Shown: piece by piece, positions 46,248 to 54,065 of the stretch
How the letters are laid out: each line of letters opens with the position of its first letter
How positions within the stretch are numbered: the stretch's first letter is position 1
Origin: an uncultured Pedosphaera sp.
Lineage (GTDB): Bacteria > Verrucomicrobiota > Verrucomicrobiia > Limisphaerales > Pedosphaeraceae
Length of the DNA stretch: 64,000 bases
Assembly (NCBI GenBank): GCA_903918755.1
Contig: CAIXFN010000056.1
Location: forward strand, 62,001-126,000
Direction: 5' to 3'
The notes under the pieces: generated by a model
Told to the model about the DNA's origin: nothing
Databases searched by the model: none
Seen by the model: only the letters and a program-made list of their open reading frames with translations
Made by a program: the position numbers and the translations under genes

Positions 46248-47231
46248 ATGACGCAAGCGCTGCCGACTGTGACCGTATTGATCGCCGCCCGCCCCCAGCA
46301 GGTGGAGGTCCTGGCCGTCAATGCCGCCCGGCGGCTGGATTATCCGGCGGACCGCCTGGAAATCATCGTGGCCCGCGGCAAGCAACCCTCGGTCCAGCGC
46401 AACACGGCGTTAAGGGCCGCCAAGGGCGACCTAATTTACTTCCTGGACGATGACTCCGAACCGCCCAAGGACGCCTTGCGTCGCGCCGTAACGACCTTTG
46501 CCGATCCCAGGGTGCAAATGCTGGGGGGACCGAATCTTTGTCCAGCAAGCGCCCCGGCCCTGGAACAGGTGTTCGCGGTGGTCCACGCCAGTTGGCTGGC
46601 TTTCGGTCCGAGCCGGGCGCGGTATGCGGCGGTGGGAAAAATCCGCCCCACCAGTGAGAAGGAACTCATCCTCTGCAACCTGATCGCGCGCCGGGCGGAA
46701 ATGCTGGCACTCGGCGGCTTTGATGAAGCGCTGTATCCGAACGAAGAAAACGCCCTGATGGACGAAATCCAAAAGCGGGACGGCCAACTGATCTACGACC
46801 CAGACTTGTATGTCCACCGGCGCCCCCGGCACAGCCTCGGGGCGTTTTGCAAAATGCTGCGGAATTACGGGCGGGGCCGGGCCGAGCAATTCCGTCTGCA
46901 CAGCACCTGGGGATCCGCGCCCAATTTTGTGCCGCCGTTGTTCTGCGTTTACCTCCTGGTCTTCCCGGTGGTGGGTCTGCTGGGCCTACAGCACTGGTAT
47001 CTCCTGCTCGCCCCGCTGAGCGCGTATTTTCTGGCCTTGTTGTTACAAACCGCGTTCCTGATCCCGGGGTATGGCTTGGTCAACAGCGTGGCCGCCCTGC
47101 CCTTGATGGCCTTGACGCACATCCTGTACGGCATCGGCTTTTGGAACGGCTTGTTCTTCACGTCCCTGAAGCCCGCGGGCGCCCGCCCCAAGGTGGAGGT
47201 GGTGCTGGAGCGCCTCAATGCGCTCGCATAA
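46248..47231 (+). CDS. GT2-family glycosyltransferase, membrane
   Basis: A 327-residue processive-type glycosyltransferase. The N-terminal GT-A fold has TVTVLIAARPQQVEVLAV, the metal-binding DxD-type motif in LIYFLDDDSEPP near residues 62-73, and an acceptor loop with GGFDEALYPNEENALMDE. The last 110 residues hold three to four membrane helices (FCVYLLVFPVVGLLGL, LLLAPLSAYFLALLLQ, NSVAALPLMALTHILYG). It probably builds an envelope polysaccharide or glycolipid at the inner membrane. The ATG at 46248 begins the first strand; the frame is open to 46158. Confidence 0.85.
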   Translation: MTQALPTVTVLIAARPQQVEVLAVNAARRLDYPADRLEIIVARGKQPSVQRNTALRAAKGDLIYFLDDDSEPPKDALRRAVTTFADPRVQMLGGPNLCPASAPALEQVFAVVHASWLAFGPSRARYAAVGKIRPTSEKELILCNLIARRAEMLALGGFDEALYPNEENALMDEIQKRDGQLIYDPDLYVHRRPRHSLGAFCKMLRNYGRGRAEQFRLHSTWGSAPNFVPPLFCVYLLVFPVVGLLGLQHWYLLLAPLSAYFLALLLQTAFLIPGYGLVNSVAALPLMALTHILYGIGFWNGLFFTSLKPAGARPKVEVVLERLNALA

Positions 47232-47437
47232 GGGCAATATTCTCACCCGCCGCAGATCCACCGCGCCCAGCCAACATCAACCGGTGCCGTAGCGCCGCCC
47301 ATCGGAAATTGCCGCACGCAGGGCAATTATGGTTGATTGACAGTAGAGTAACACATGGAGCAGGTTCAGAAGTACAGAAATGTGTTGTGCAAGCTGATCG
47401 CAAATCATTGAAGTCAGTTGCCTATGGCAAGCCCGGG

Positions 47438-47911
47438 ATGGCCCCACCTGGACTTGCCCAGGTGGTAGTTGGCTGGTTGGTGCTTGCGCTTTATCTGGGG
47501 TTTGGCATGCCCATCGGTTTATGCGCCGCATTGGTCGCTGGCTCCTTGGATTCAGCTCACCAAATTTACCTCAACCCCGGTCCCTACGGAGTGGAGTTGG
47601 TGCTGCATCACGACGAGCGGCTGGTGGATCACGAGCACAGCCTGATCGCCCAAACCTTGACAGTTTTTGCGCTGCCACCGACCAAAGAGAGCCCGGATCA
47701 CGTCATCCACTTTGGAACAACAGAGACGCTTTCATCGCGGTTACAAATATCCCCACCGCGGAGCAACCTGGCGGAGCGGGTTGTCACCGCTTGGCCGGGC
47801 CTCGGCAAGGCCACTTCCTTTGGCGAATTTAGCTTTACCGACTTTGCCGGACCGCCGGACAACCAACGTGCGCAGCAACTGCGCCAGCGTTCGACCGTCA
47901 TCCTGATTTGA
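47438..47911 (+). CDS. Hypothetical membrane-anchored protein
   Basis: A 157-residue protein I do not recognise. One or two hydrophobic segments lie near residues 7-35 (VVVGWLVLALYLGFGMPIGLCAALVAG). A soluble part with mixed strands follows (YLNPGPYGVELVLHHDERLVDHEH), ending in a basic tail. The same frame continues upstream through the glycosyltransferase gene as a shadow; from about 47400 the composition looks coding. The start is uncertain: the ATG at 47438 is used, though TTG or GTG codons lie upstream. Base composition is less GC-rich than its neighbours. Confidence 0.45.
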   Translation: MAPPGLAQVVVGWLVLALYLGFGMPIGLCAALVAGSLDSAHQIYLNPGPYGVELVLHHDERLVDHEHSLIAQTLTVFALPPTKESPDHVIHFGTTETLSSRLQISPPRSNLAERVVTAWPGLGKATSFGEFSFTDFAGPPDNQRAQQLRQRSTVILI

Positions 47912-48039
47912 TCCCGCCAGCCCGGCGAGCCGCCGGGCGATAACGATCCCCAACTCACGACCTTGACGTGAACGGGAGCGCCTTGCCATTGCCGAACAAA
48001 GCCCCCTCATTCCCAAAAACAATTAACCAGCAAAACAAC

Positions 48040-49827
48040 ATGAAAAAATCAATCAAATCCCATAAAATCAAAAATCCCTTGCGAATGTCGAACGTCCCCG
48101 CAGCCCTGACCAGCTTACTGGCGATTGGCGCATTGGCGCTGGCGAGCGGCAGCGCCAGTGCCAGCGTCGCCTATGGCAGCATCAACAACTTCGACACCGT
48201 CAACGACACGGGAGTTCCCTGTCATGGCTTTGAAATCGAGTTGGATGACACCCGCAGCTCGGACATCACATACACCTACGACTACAACCACTATGGCACA
48301 CCGAAATTCACTGAAATCACCACCTTTACGGCCGGGGCGTACCATACCAATTTGCTGGTGCGGTATGAAGCGATCTATACCAATACCGGTTGGTCCGCCT
48401 ACACCGCCGTGCCCACCAATAACATCCCACCGACCCAAGGCCATGCCTTCACCAATCCATCCCTAAATTTTGGCGGGGAACACTTCGGCGTGGGGTATCG
48501 CAATCAGCCGAGCAAGGTCTATTATCATTGGCTGGTGGACAGTGGTTCGCATAGTTTGTCACTTGGGCCCCAAGTCAATGTCTCCACCCCGGTATTCACG
48601 TACAGCCCGCCGGTGGTGGCGGGTCCGCCGGCGCAAGTGGTGGCGGTCATCCCGGCACCGATTTTACCACCCAAAAATGAGTTCAGCGATGCGACCTGGG
48701 TGAAAGAAATCAGGACGACGTCGCACACGAATAGCGAAGTGAAACTCCGGCAGTTGGTGACCGCTGACACCAACAATCCGACGGGCAAGGACTGGCGCAA
48801 CGGCGAGCCAGATGAAGTGGAAGTCGAATGGCAACTGTTGCAGATCGACTTTATGTCGTCGGACTACAATCCGACGAACGGGGTGGGCGGGATGAACGGC
48901 AAGCTGGCCGGAGCGGGGCAGAATCTCGGCCATAGCGATGATGTCGTCACGCGGCGTTACGAATATTACGCTTACGTCGGCCCCTACGATGACGCTTCGG
49001 AACCGCCCACGCACGAGGCCTTGGTGGAAACCGTGGCGAAAGATGGCATTCACGGGACGGGCAGCAATTCGAACAAGGTGGTAGTGGGCAAATTCCTGGG
49101 CGCGCAAATGTCGGCCATGGCCGCCGCCGCGCCGATCGGATTGATTGATCACCTGGGGGATGGCGAAGTCGGGCTGGCGTATCCCACGCGCAGCGTCGTC
49201 ATCGCGGGCGGCACCAATTTCACCACCACGAGTTCCGGCGCCTTGCCCGCCGGGATGGCCTTCGATCCCATCTCCGGCCAGGTCTACGGAACGCCTTACG
49301 AATCCGGAGTGTTCATTTTCAAAGTGAGTGCCACCTCCAGCAATAACCCGGTAGTCACCAAAACCTATCCCTTCATGGTGGGAGCGGGGGCCATTCTGAC
49401 ACCGCACAGCGCCGTGGATACGGCGGTCTCGCCCCCGGGCGCCGGCACCACGTCCGGTGATGGCGTTTACACCAATGGCACCACCGCAACCGTCATGGCC
49501 ACCCCGAATCCGGGCTTTGGTTTCGCGAATTGGACAGACAACGGCGCCGTGGTCAGCACCTCACCCAGTTATCGGTTCACGAATACGGTCAACCGCTCAC
49601 TGGTGGCCAATTTCGGCCCGCTGCTCGGCCTGCCGACGGTGCAGGCCCACACGCTCACGCTCGCCTGGCTGACCAATTTCAGCGGCTACGTGTTGCAGCA
49701 AAAATCGGATTTGCGAACAACCAACTGGGTGAGCGTGACCAATCCGGTTTCGGTGGTGGGCACAAATTGGCAGGTCAACCTTCCGACCACGAACAAAATC
49801 GGGATCTTCCGGTTGCGGCATCCCTGA
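48040..49827 (+). CDS. Secreted protein with Ig-like and InlB-like repeats
   Basis: A 595-residue exported protein. A Lys-rich start (MKKSIKSHKIKN) leads into the signal helix ALTSLLAIGALALASGSASA. The N-terminal 340 residues are Tyr/Thr/Asn-rich and probably beta-rich, with no recognised family. A putative Ig (He_PIG-like) domain lies near 395-450 (LPAGMAFDPISGQVYGTPYESG). An InlB-B-repeat-like segment with VMATPNPGFGFANWTDNGA is near 485-530. The C-terminal WLTNFSGYVLQQKSDL tail is common in this phylum's surface proteins. It probably acts as an extracellular or surface adhesin or structural protein. Confidence 0.8.
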   Translation: MKKSIKSHKIKNPLRMSNVPAALTSLLAIGALALASGSASASVAYGSINNFDTVNDTGVPCHGFEIELDDTRSSDITYTYDYNHYGTPKFTEITTFTAGAYHTNLLVRYEAIYTNTGWSAYTAVPTNNIPPTQGHAFTNPSLNFGGEHFGVGYRNQPSKVYYHWLVDSGSHSLSLGPQVNVSTPVFTYSPPVVAGPPAQVVAVIPAPILPPKNEFSDATWVKEIRTTSHTNSEVKLRQLVTADTNNPTGKDWRNGEPDEVEVEWQLLQIDFMSSDYNPTNGVGGMNGKLAGAGQNLGHSDDVVTRRYEYYAYVGPYDDASEPPTHEALVETVAKDGIHGTGSNSNKVVVGKFLGAQMSAMAAAAPIGLIDHLGDGEVGLAYPTRSVVIAGGTNFTTTSSGALPAGMAFDPISGQVYGTPYESGVFIFKVSATSSNNPVVTKTYPFMVGAGAILTPHSAVDTAVSPPGAGTTSGDGVYTNGTTATVMATPNPGFGFANWTDNGAVVSTSPSYRFTNTVNRSLVANFGPLLGLPTVQAHTLTLAWLTNFSGYVLQQKSDLRTTNWVSVTNPVSVVGTNWQVNLPTTNKIGIFRLRHP

Positions 49828-50128
49828 GCGGGGCGTGTTGCTGCGGGAGTGGTTGCGAAGGACGCGAGGTGCGCGCGCGCGCGGGCGGGCGGGACGGAAG
49901 TCCGGCGCGGCGCGGCCGCGCGGATCGGATAACGCGATTTGCCCCATGGGGGCGTACCCCCCATAGCGCAAACCGCAAGGAACGTGGTAAATGGGCCCTT
50001 CCCACTGGGGGATTCCGGCCAGGGGTCGGGGCAATGAACAATCCACGTTGGAAAATTCGCCAGTCGCGGGACTTGGTGGGGCGAATTTTGATGAGGTTGG
50101 GCACGGTAATATCCAGAAAGAGATTCCA
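49828..50128. other. Gene-free stretch with alternating GC run and hairpin
   Basis: No gene was found. It holds an alternating GC tract at 49871-49883, a 7-bp perfect stem ATGGGGG/CCCCCAT at 49946-49964 and generally GC-rich sequence, then turns less GC-rich toward the monooxygenase start. A promoter for the plus-strand cluster is expected here, but no convincing hexamers were seen. Confidence 0.5.
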
Positions 50129-51412
50129 ATGAAACGACATGAGCAAACTGAAGTATTGGTGGTGGGAGCGGGCCCGGTGGGAATGTTCACGGCCCTGCGT
50201 CTGGCGGAAAACGGTATCGGTGTGCAATTGATCGACCAGGAAGCCGGTACCGCCAGTCGCAGTTTCGCCTGCGCCCTGCATTCGCGCACGCTGCAGCTGT
50301 TGAATGAGGTGGGCCTGGCAAATGAGGTGATCCAATTGGGCAATCGCATTGATAAACTGGCTTTCTATGACGGGTCCCGAAGGCAGGCTGAGATTGACCT
50401 GTCGCAACTGCCGCTGGAGTTTCCTTACATCCTGGTTCTGGAGCAAAATGTGCTCGAAAACCTGCTGGAGAAAAAACTCCAAGAGCGAGCCGGACTGCGG
50501 GTGCTCTGGAATCACCGATTTTCCGACCTGGCCATGAAAGCGGAAGGAGTCAGCGCTGCAATCGATGAACTAGCCATGTCCGGCAAAGGTTACGGCGTGG
50601 CGGATTTTGACATGATGGTCAAAAAGACGGCCACGCTCGGGGTTGAATTCCTGGTGGGCGCCGATGGACCCGGATCGGTGGTCCGACAACGCCTCGGCAT
50701 CGAATCCGAGCGTAGCGGAACCGCCCAGATGTTTGTGGTTTACGAATTTGAAACGGAGTCCAAACTCGCGCAGGAAGTGAGCATTGTGCTGGAGGAAGAT
50801 AAAGTGTGCGTGCTGTGGCCGTTTGGTGAAAACCGGGGCCGTTGGAGTTTCCAGTGGCAGCCGGCGGACGGGCCCGCTGATTTTCCGCCGAAGGACCGCA
50901 ATCACTTAAGGAGCACGGGAAATTTTGACACCGATCCGATCCGGGAAAACCTGCGGCAACGGCTCCAGGAGCACGCGCCCTGGTTTCAGAGCGGCATCAA
51001 GGAGATTACGTGGGCCACCACCATCCAGTTTGAACATCGACGGGCCAAGCAATTTGGCCGGGATCGCGCCTGGCTGGTGGGGGATGCCGCGCACCAGACG
51101 GGGCCGATAGGCGTTCAGAGCATGAACGTGGGGTTTCGCGAAGGCGCTGATCTCACGGACAAACTCACCCAGATCCTCGGGGAAATGGGCTCCCACGAAT
51201 TGCTGGCGACCTACAATCGCGAACACCGGAGGGAATGGGAGCAAATGCTTGATGGCGCAAACGGCGCCCCGGCGGCCGCCGGGATGGGTGAATGGGCCAA
51301 CGCGCAAAGCGCGCGAATCCGGGAATGCGTGCCCGCCTCCGGACGGGAACTCACTTTGCTCCTGCACCAACTGGGATGCGAATTCGCACCTACGGAAACG
51401 CCGTCACTTTGA
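50129..51412 (+). CDS. FAD-dependent aromatic-ring-type monooxygenase
   Basis: A 427-residue class A flavin monooxygenase related to PheA/TfdB phenol hydroxylases. The FAD-binding loop is VVGAGPVGMFTALRLAENG near residues 9-27. The DG motif is GADGPGSVVRQRLGI, and the second FAD motif is WLVGDAAHQTGPIGVQSMNVGF near 315-336. There is no C-terminal thioredoxin-like domain. The substrate is unknown; hydroxylation of an aromatic or polyketide-like compound is typical. It is the first gene of a plus-strand run with 47 bp to the next gene. ATG 50129 starts before the first strand; the frame is open to 49991. Confidence 0.87.
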   Translation: MKRHEQTEVLVVGAGPVGMFTALRLAENGIGVQLIDQEAGTASRSFACALHSRTLQLLNEVGLANEVIQLGNRIDKLAFYDGSRRQAEIDLSQLPLEFPYILVLEQNVLENLLEKKLQERAGLRVLWNHRFSDLAMKAEGVSAAIDELAMSGKGYGVADFDMMVKKTATLGVEFLVGADGPGSVVRQRLGIESERSGTAQMFVVYEFETESKLAQEVSIVLEEDKVCVLWPFGENRGRWSFQWQPADGPADFPPKDRNHLRSTGNFDTDPIRENLRQRLQEHAPWFQSGIKEITWATTIQFEHRRAKQFGRDRAWLVGDAAHQTGPIGVQSMNVGFREGADLTDKLTQILGEMGSHELLATYNREHRREWEQMLDGANGAPAAAGMGEWANAQSARIRECVPASGRELTLLLHQLGCEFAPTETPSL

Positions 51413-51459
51413 TGGCATCACCAGAATTGAGACAAATCAAGAACCAATAATAGAAAGCC

Positions 51460-51942
51460 ATGAACCTAACACATCTCCATCTCCTAATGAACCACGCCCC
51501 GGTCCTGGGGACTATCTTTGGCCTGGGCCTCCTCCTCTTCAGCTTTTGGCGGAAGAGCGAGGAATTGAAAAACACCGCCTTGGGGGTATTTGTCATCTGC
51601 GCCATCCTGGCCGTGCCGGTTTACATTACGGGCGAACCCGCGGAGGGTCTGGTCAAAGGGTTGCCGGGTGTTTCCGCGGCCCTGATGGAACAACATGAAG
51701 AAGCGGCGGGGGTCGCGTTGACGAGCGTGATCGTGCTGGGCGTGGCGGCAATCGCCCGATTCCTCCTGTTCCGTCGCGGCAAAATGGTGCCGGGCTGGTT
51801 CGGGGCCCTCATGCTCGTTGGCGCATTGACGGTTTGCGGAATGATGGCGTGGACGGCGAATCTGGGGGGCCAAATCCGGCACTCGGAAATTCGCTCCAAT
51901 ACCGGCCAACCGACCTTGACGGGTAGCCAAGACAAAGATTAG
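51460..51942 (+). CDS. Four-helix membrane protein, uncharacterised
   Basis: A 160-residue integral membrane protein with helices near residues 10-30, 38-57, 82-104 and 112-132. It opens with a His-rich [15 protein letters not shown] and has [15 protein letters not shown] between helices 2 and 3 and [14 protein letters not shown] after helix 4. The His and conserved polar residues suggest heme or metal binding, as seen in some DUF2231-like proteins, but the family assignment is uncertain. It sits between the monooxygenase and the heavy-metal ATPase on the same strand. Confidence 0.6.
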   Translation: MNLTHLHLLMNHAPVLGTIFGLGLLLFSFWRKSEELKNTALGVFVICAILAVPVYITGEPAEGLVKGLPGVSAALMEQHEEAAGVALTSVIVLGVAAIARFLLFRRGKMVPGWFGALMLVGALTVCGMMAWTANLGGQIRHSEIRSNTGQPTLTGSQDKD

Positions 51943-52079
51943 TTGAGCACTATGAGGAACTCCGTTCACCAAGACTGCGCAGAACCGGGGGCAGCAGTGG
52001 CAATTACCCCGCCGCCATTAGTCGAGCACGAGGATTTTGCCCGCGGCGGCAGTCCTGCCCATCCACGCGAAACCGAACT

Positions 52080-54029
52080 ATGAACACCACCTTGGAAAGA
52101 CCGCCCGTCAGCCCGCCGAAAAATTCGGCGAAACCGCAGGAAACCGCGGAACCGCCGGTGGCGCAGGCGTGGTATTCCCCGAGTCGGCTCTGGCAGCGCA
52201 AGACGACCATCATCGCGGCGCTTTCCCTGCTGGCCATTCTCCTGCACCTAGTGCTCCGCTTTGGCTTCCGGTCCACAGCAGCCGTTTCCAATCTGCCCTT
52301 GCTGGCCATCCTGGCCAGCGGAGGCTTGCCCCTGCTCTACGAACTGGGGCGCAAGGTGTGGAAGCGGGAATTCGGATCGGATTTGTTGGGCGGCATTTCG
52401 ATCATCACCTCGGTCTTGCTGGGCGAATACCTGGCTGGTTCCATCATTGTGCTGATGCTCTCCGGGGGCGAAGCCTTGGAGAGCTACGCCCTGCGCAGCG
52501 CCTCGTCGGTGCTGGCGGCGCTGGCCAAACGCATGCCTTCCATCGCGCACCGGAAGCAGGAAGCGGAAATCGTGGACGTGGCACTGAGTGAGGTGGCGGT
52601 GGGCGACACCCTGGTGATTTACCCGCATGATATCTGCCCGGTGGACGGCGTTGTCATCGAAGGCCATGGCATGATGGACGAGTCGTATCTGACCGGCGAG
52701 CCCTTCAAAATCACCAAGACCACCGGTTCGACGGTCATTTCCGGGGCGATCAACGGGGAAACCGTCTTGACCATCCACGCAACGCAGTGCGCGGCCGATT
52801 CACGCTACGCGAAGATCATGGAAGTCATGCGGGAATCCGAGGCCAAGCGGCCACAATTGCGGCGGTTGGGGGATCAATTGGGCGCCATTTACACGCCCGT
52901 GGCGCTGACGGTCGCCATTCTCGCCTGGATTTTTAGCGGAGAATCCATCCGGTTTCTGGCGGTGTTGGTCATCGCGACCCCCTGCCCGCTCCTGCTCGCG
53001 ATACCGATCGCCATTATTGGCTCGATTTCCCTGTGCGCCCGCCGGGCGATCATTGTGAAGAGCCCGGTGGTGCTGGAACAGATCGCCGAATGTCGCACCG
53101 CCATTTTCGACAAGACCGGGACACTGACCTACGGCGAGCCAAAGTTAACGGAGCAACTGCCCGCTCCCGGTTTCGATCAAAAGGAGGTCCTGACCTTGGT
53201 GGCGAGTCTGGAGCGTTATTCCAAGCATCCGCTGGCCCGCGCAATTCTCGGCGCAGCGAAGGAAGCCAAGATTCAACTGCCCGAGGCCACCGAAGTGGGT
53301 GAACAACCGGGCCAGGGCTTGCGCGGAGTCGTTGCCGGCCACGCCGTCATGATTACGAGTCGCAATAAATGGCTGGCGCAGAAAGGCGCGGACGGCTCCC
53401 TCCTACCCCCGATCGCCGGCGGGTTGGAGTGCGTAGTGGTCATTGATCAGCGTTACGCGGCGGCTTTGCGTTTTCGCGATGCGCCGCGCGCGGAGAGCCG
53501 CTCGTTCGTGAAGCATCTGGGTCCGAAACATCGATTCGAGCGCGTCATGATTGTCTCGGGAGATCGGGAGTCCGAGGTCCATTACCTCGCGGAACAAGTC
53601 GGCATCACAGAAATCCACGCGCAGCAGACTCCCGAGCAAAAGCTCGCCCTCGTCCGGGCTGAGACCGCGAAAGCGAAGACGCTTTATGTGGGCGACGGCA
53701 TCAATGATGCCCCCGCCATGATGGCGGCGACCGTCGGGATGGCCATCGGTCAAAACAGCGATGTGACGGCGGAAGCGGCGGGGGTTGTGATCATGGATAA
53801 CTCGCTGTTGAAGGTGGACGAGTTCATGCACATCAGCCGGCGCATGCGAATCATCGCGCTCCAGAGCGCGGTGGGCGGTATGGCGTTGAGCGTCATCGGC
53901 ATGGTTTTCGCGGCCACCGGACACCTGAACCCGGTCGCCGGCGCCATCACCCAGGAGATCATCGACGTGCTGGCGGTACTGAATGCCTTGCGGGCCGCGT
54001 TTCCACCCCGGGTGATGCATGATGCCTAA
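52080..54029 (+). CDS. Heavy-metal-type P-type ATPase without HMA domain
   Basis: A 649-residue P1B-type pump. Membrane helices are near residues 45-70, 75-90, 100-130, 270-295 and 300-325, with two at the C terminus. The ion motif is [10 protein letters not shown] (CPL rather than the usual CPC). Catalytic motifs are [12 protein letters not shown] (phospho-Asp), the P1B-specific HP pair in [12 protein letters not shown], and [14 protein letters not shown]. The actuator TGE is in YLTGEPFK. There is no N-terminal metal-binding domain; the first 40 residues are Pro-rich. The exported ion cannot be read from this variant motif. It lies 36 bp upstream of the next ATPase. Confidence 0.88.
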   Translation: MNTTLERPPVSPPKNSAKPQETAEPPVAQAWYSPSRLWQRKTTIIAALSLLAILLHLVLRFGFRSTAAVSNLPLLAILASGGLPLLYELGRKVWKREFGSDLLGGISIITSVLLGEYLAGSIIVLMLSGGEALESYALRSASSVLAALAKRMPSIAHRKQEAEIVDVALSEVAVGDTLVIYPHDICPVDGVVIEGHGMMDESYLTGEPFKITKTTGSTVISGAINGETVLTIHATQCAADSRYAKIMEVMRESEAKRPQLRRLGDQLGAIYTPVALTVAILAWIFSGESIRFLAVLVIATPCPLLLAIPIAIIGSISLCARRAIIVKSPVVLEQIAECRTAIFDKTGTLTYGEPKLTEQLPAPGFDQKEVLTLVASLERYSKHPLARAILGAAKEAKIQLPEATEVGEQPGQGLRGVVAGHAVMITSRNKWLAQKGADGSLLPPIAGGLECVVVIDQRYAAALRFRDAPRAESRSFVKHLGPKHRFERVMIVSGDRESEVHYLAEQVGITEIHAQQTPEQKLALVRAETAKAKTLYVGDGINDAPAMMAATVGMAIGQNSDVTAEAAGVVIMDNSLLKVDEFMHISRRMRIIALQSAVGGMALSVIGMVFAATGHLNPVAGAITQEIIDVLAVLNALRAAFPPRVMHDA

Positions 54030-54065
54030 CCAGACCAGAGGCATGCGGAAGGATACAACCCCGGC

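Noticed and set aside
46847-47437. Single 354-residue gene reaching from the glycosyltransferase to 47911
   Set aside because: The first two thirds are an out-of-frame reading of the glycosyltransferase; only the part after about 47400 looks coding.
49686-50129. 147-residue minus-strand frame near the monooxygenase start
   Set aside because: It spans the end of one gene, the GC-rich gap and the leader of another, with no domain and no ribosome-binding site.
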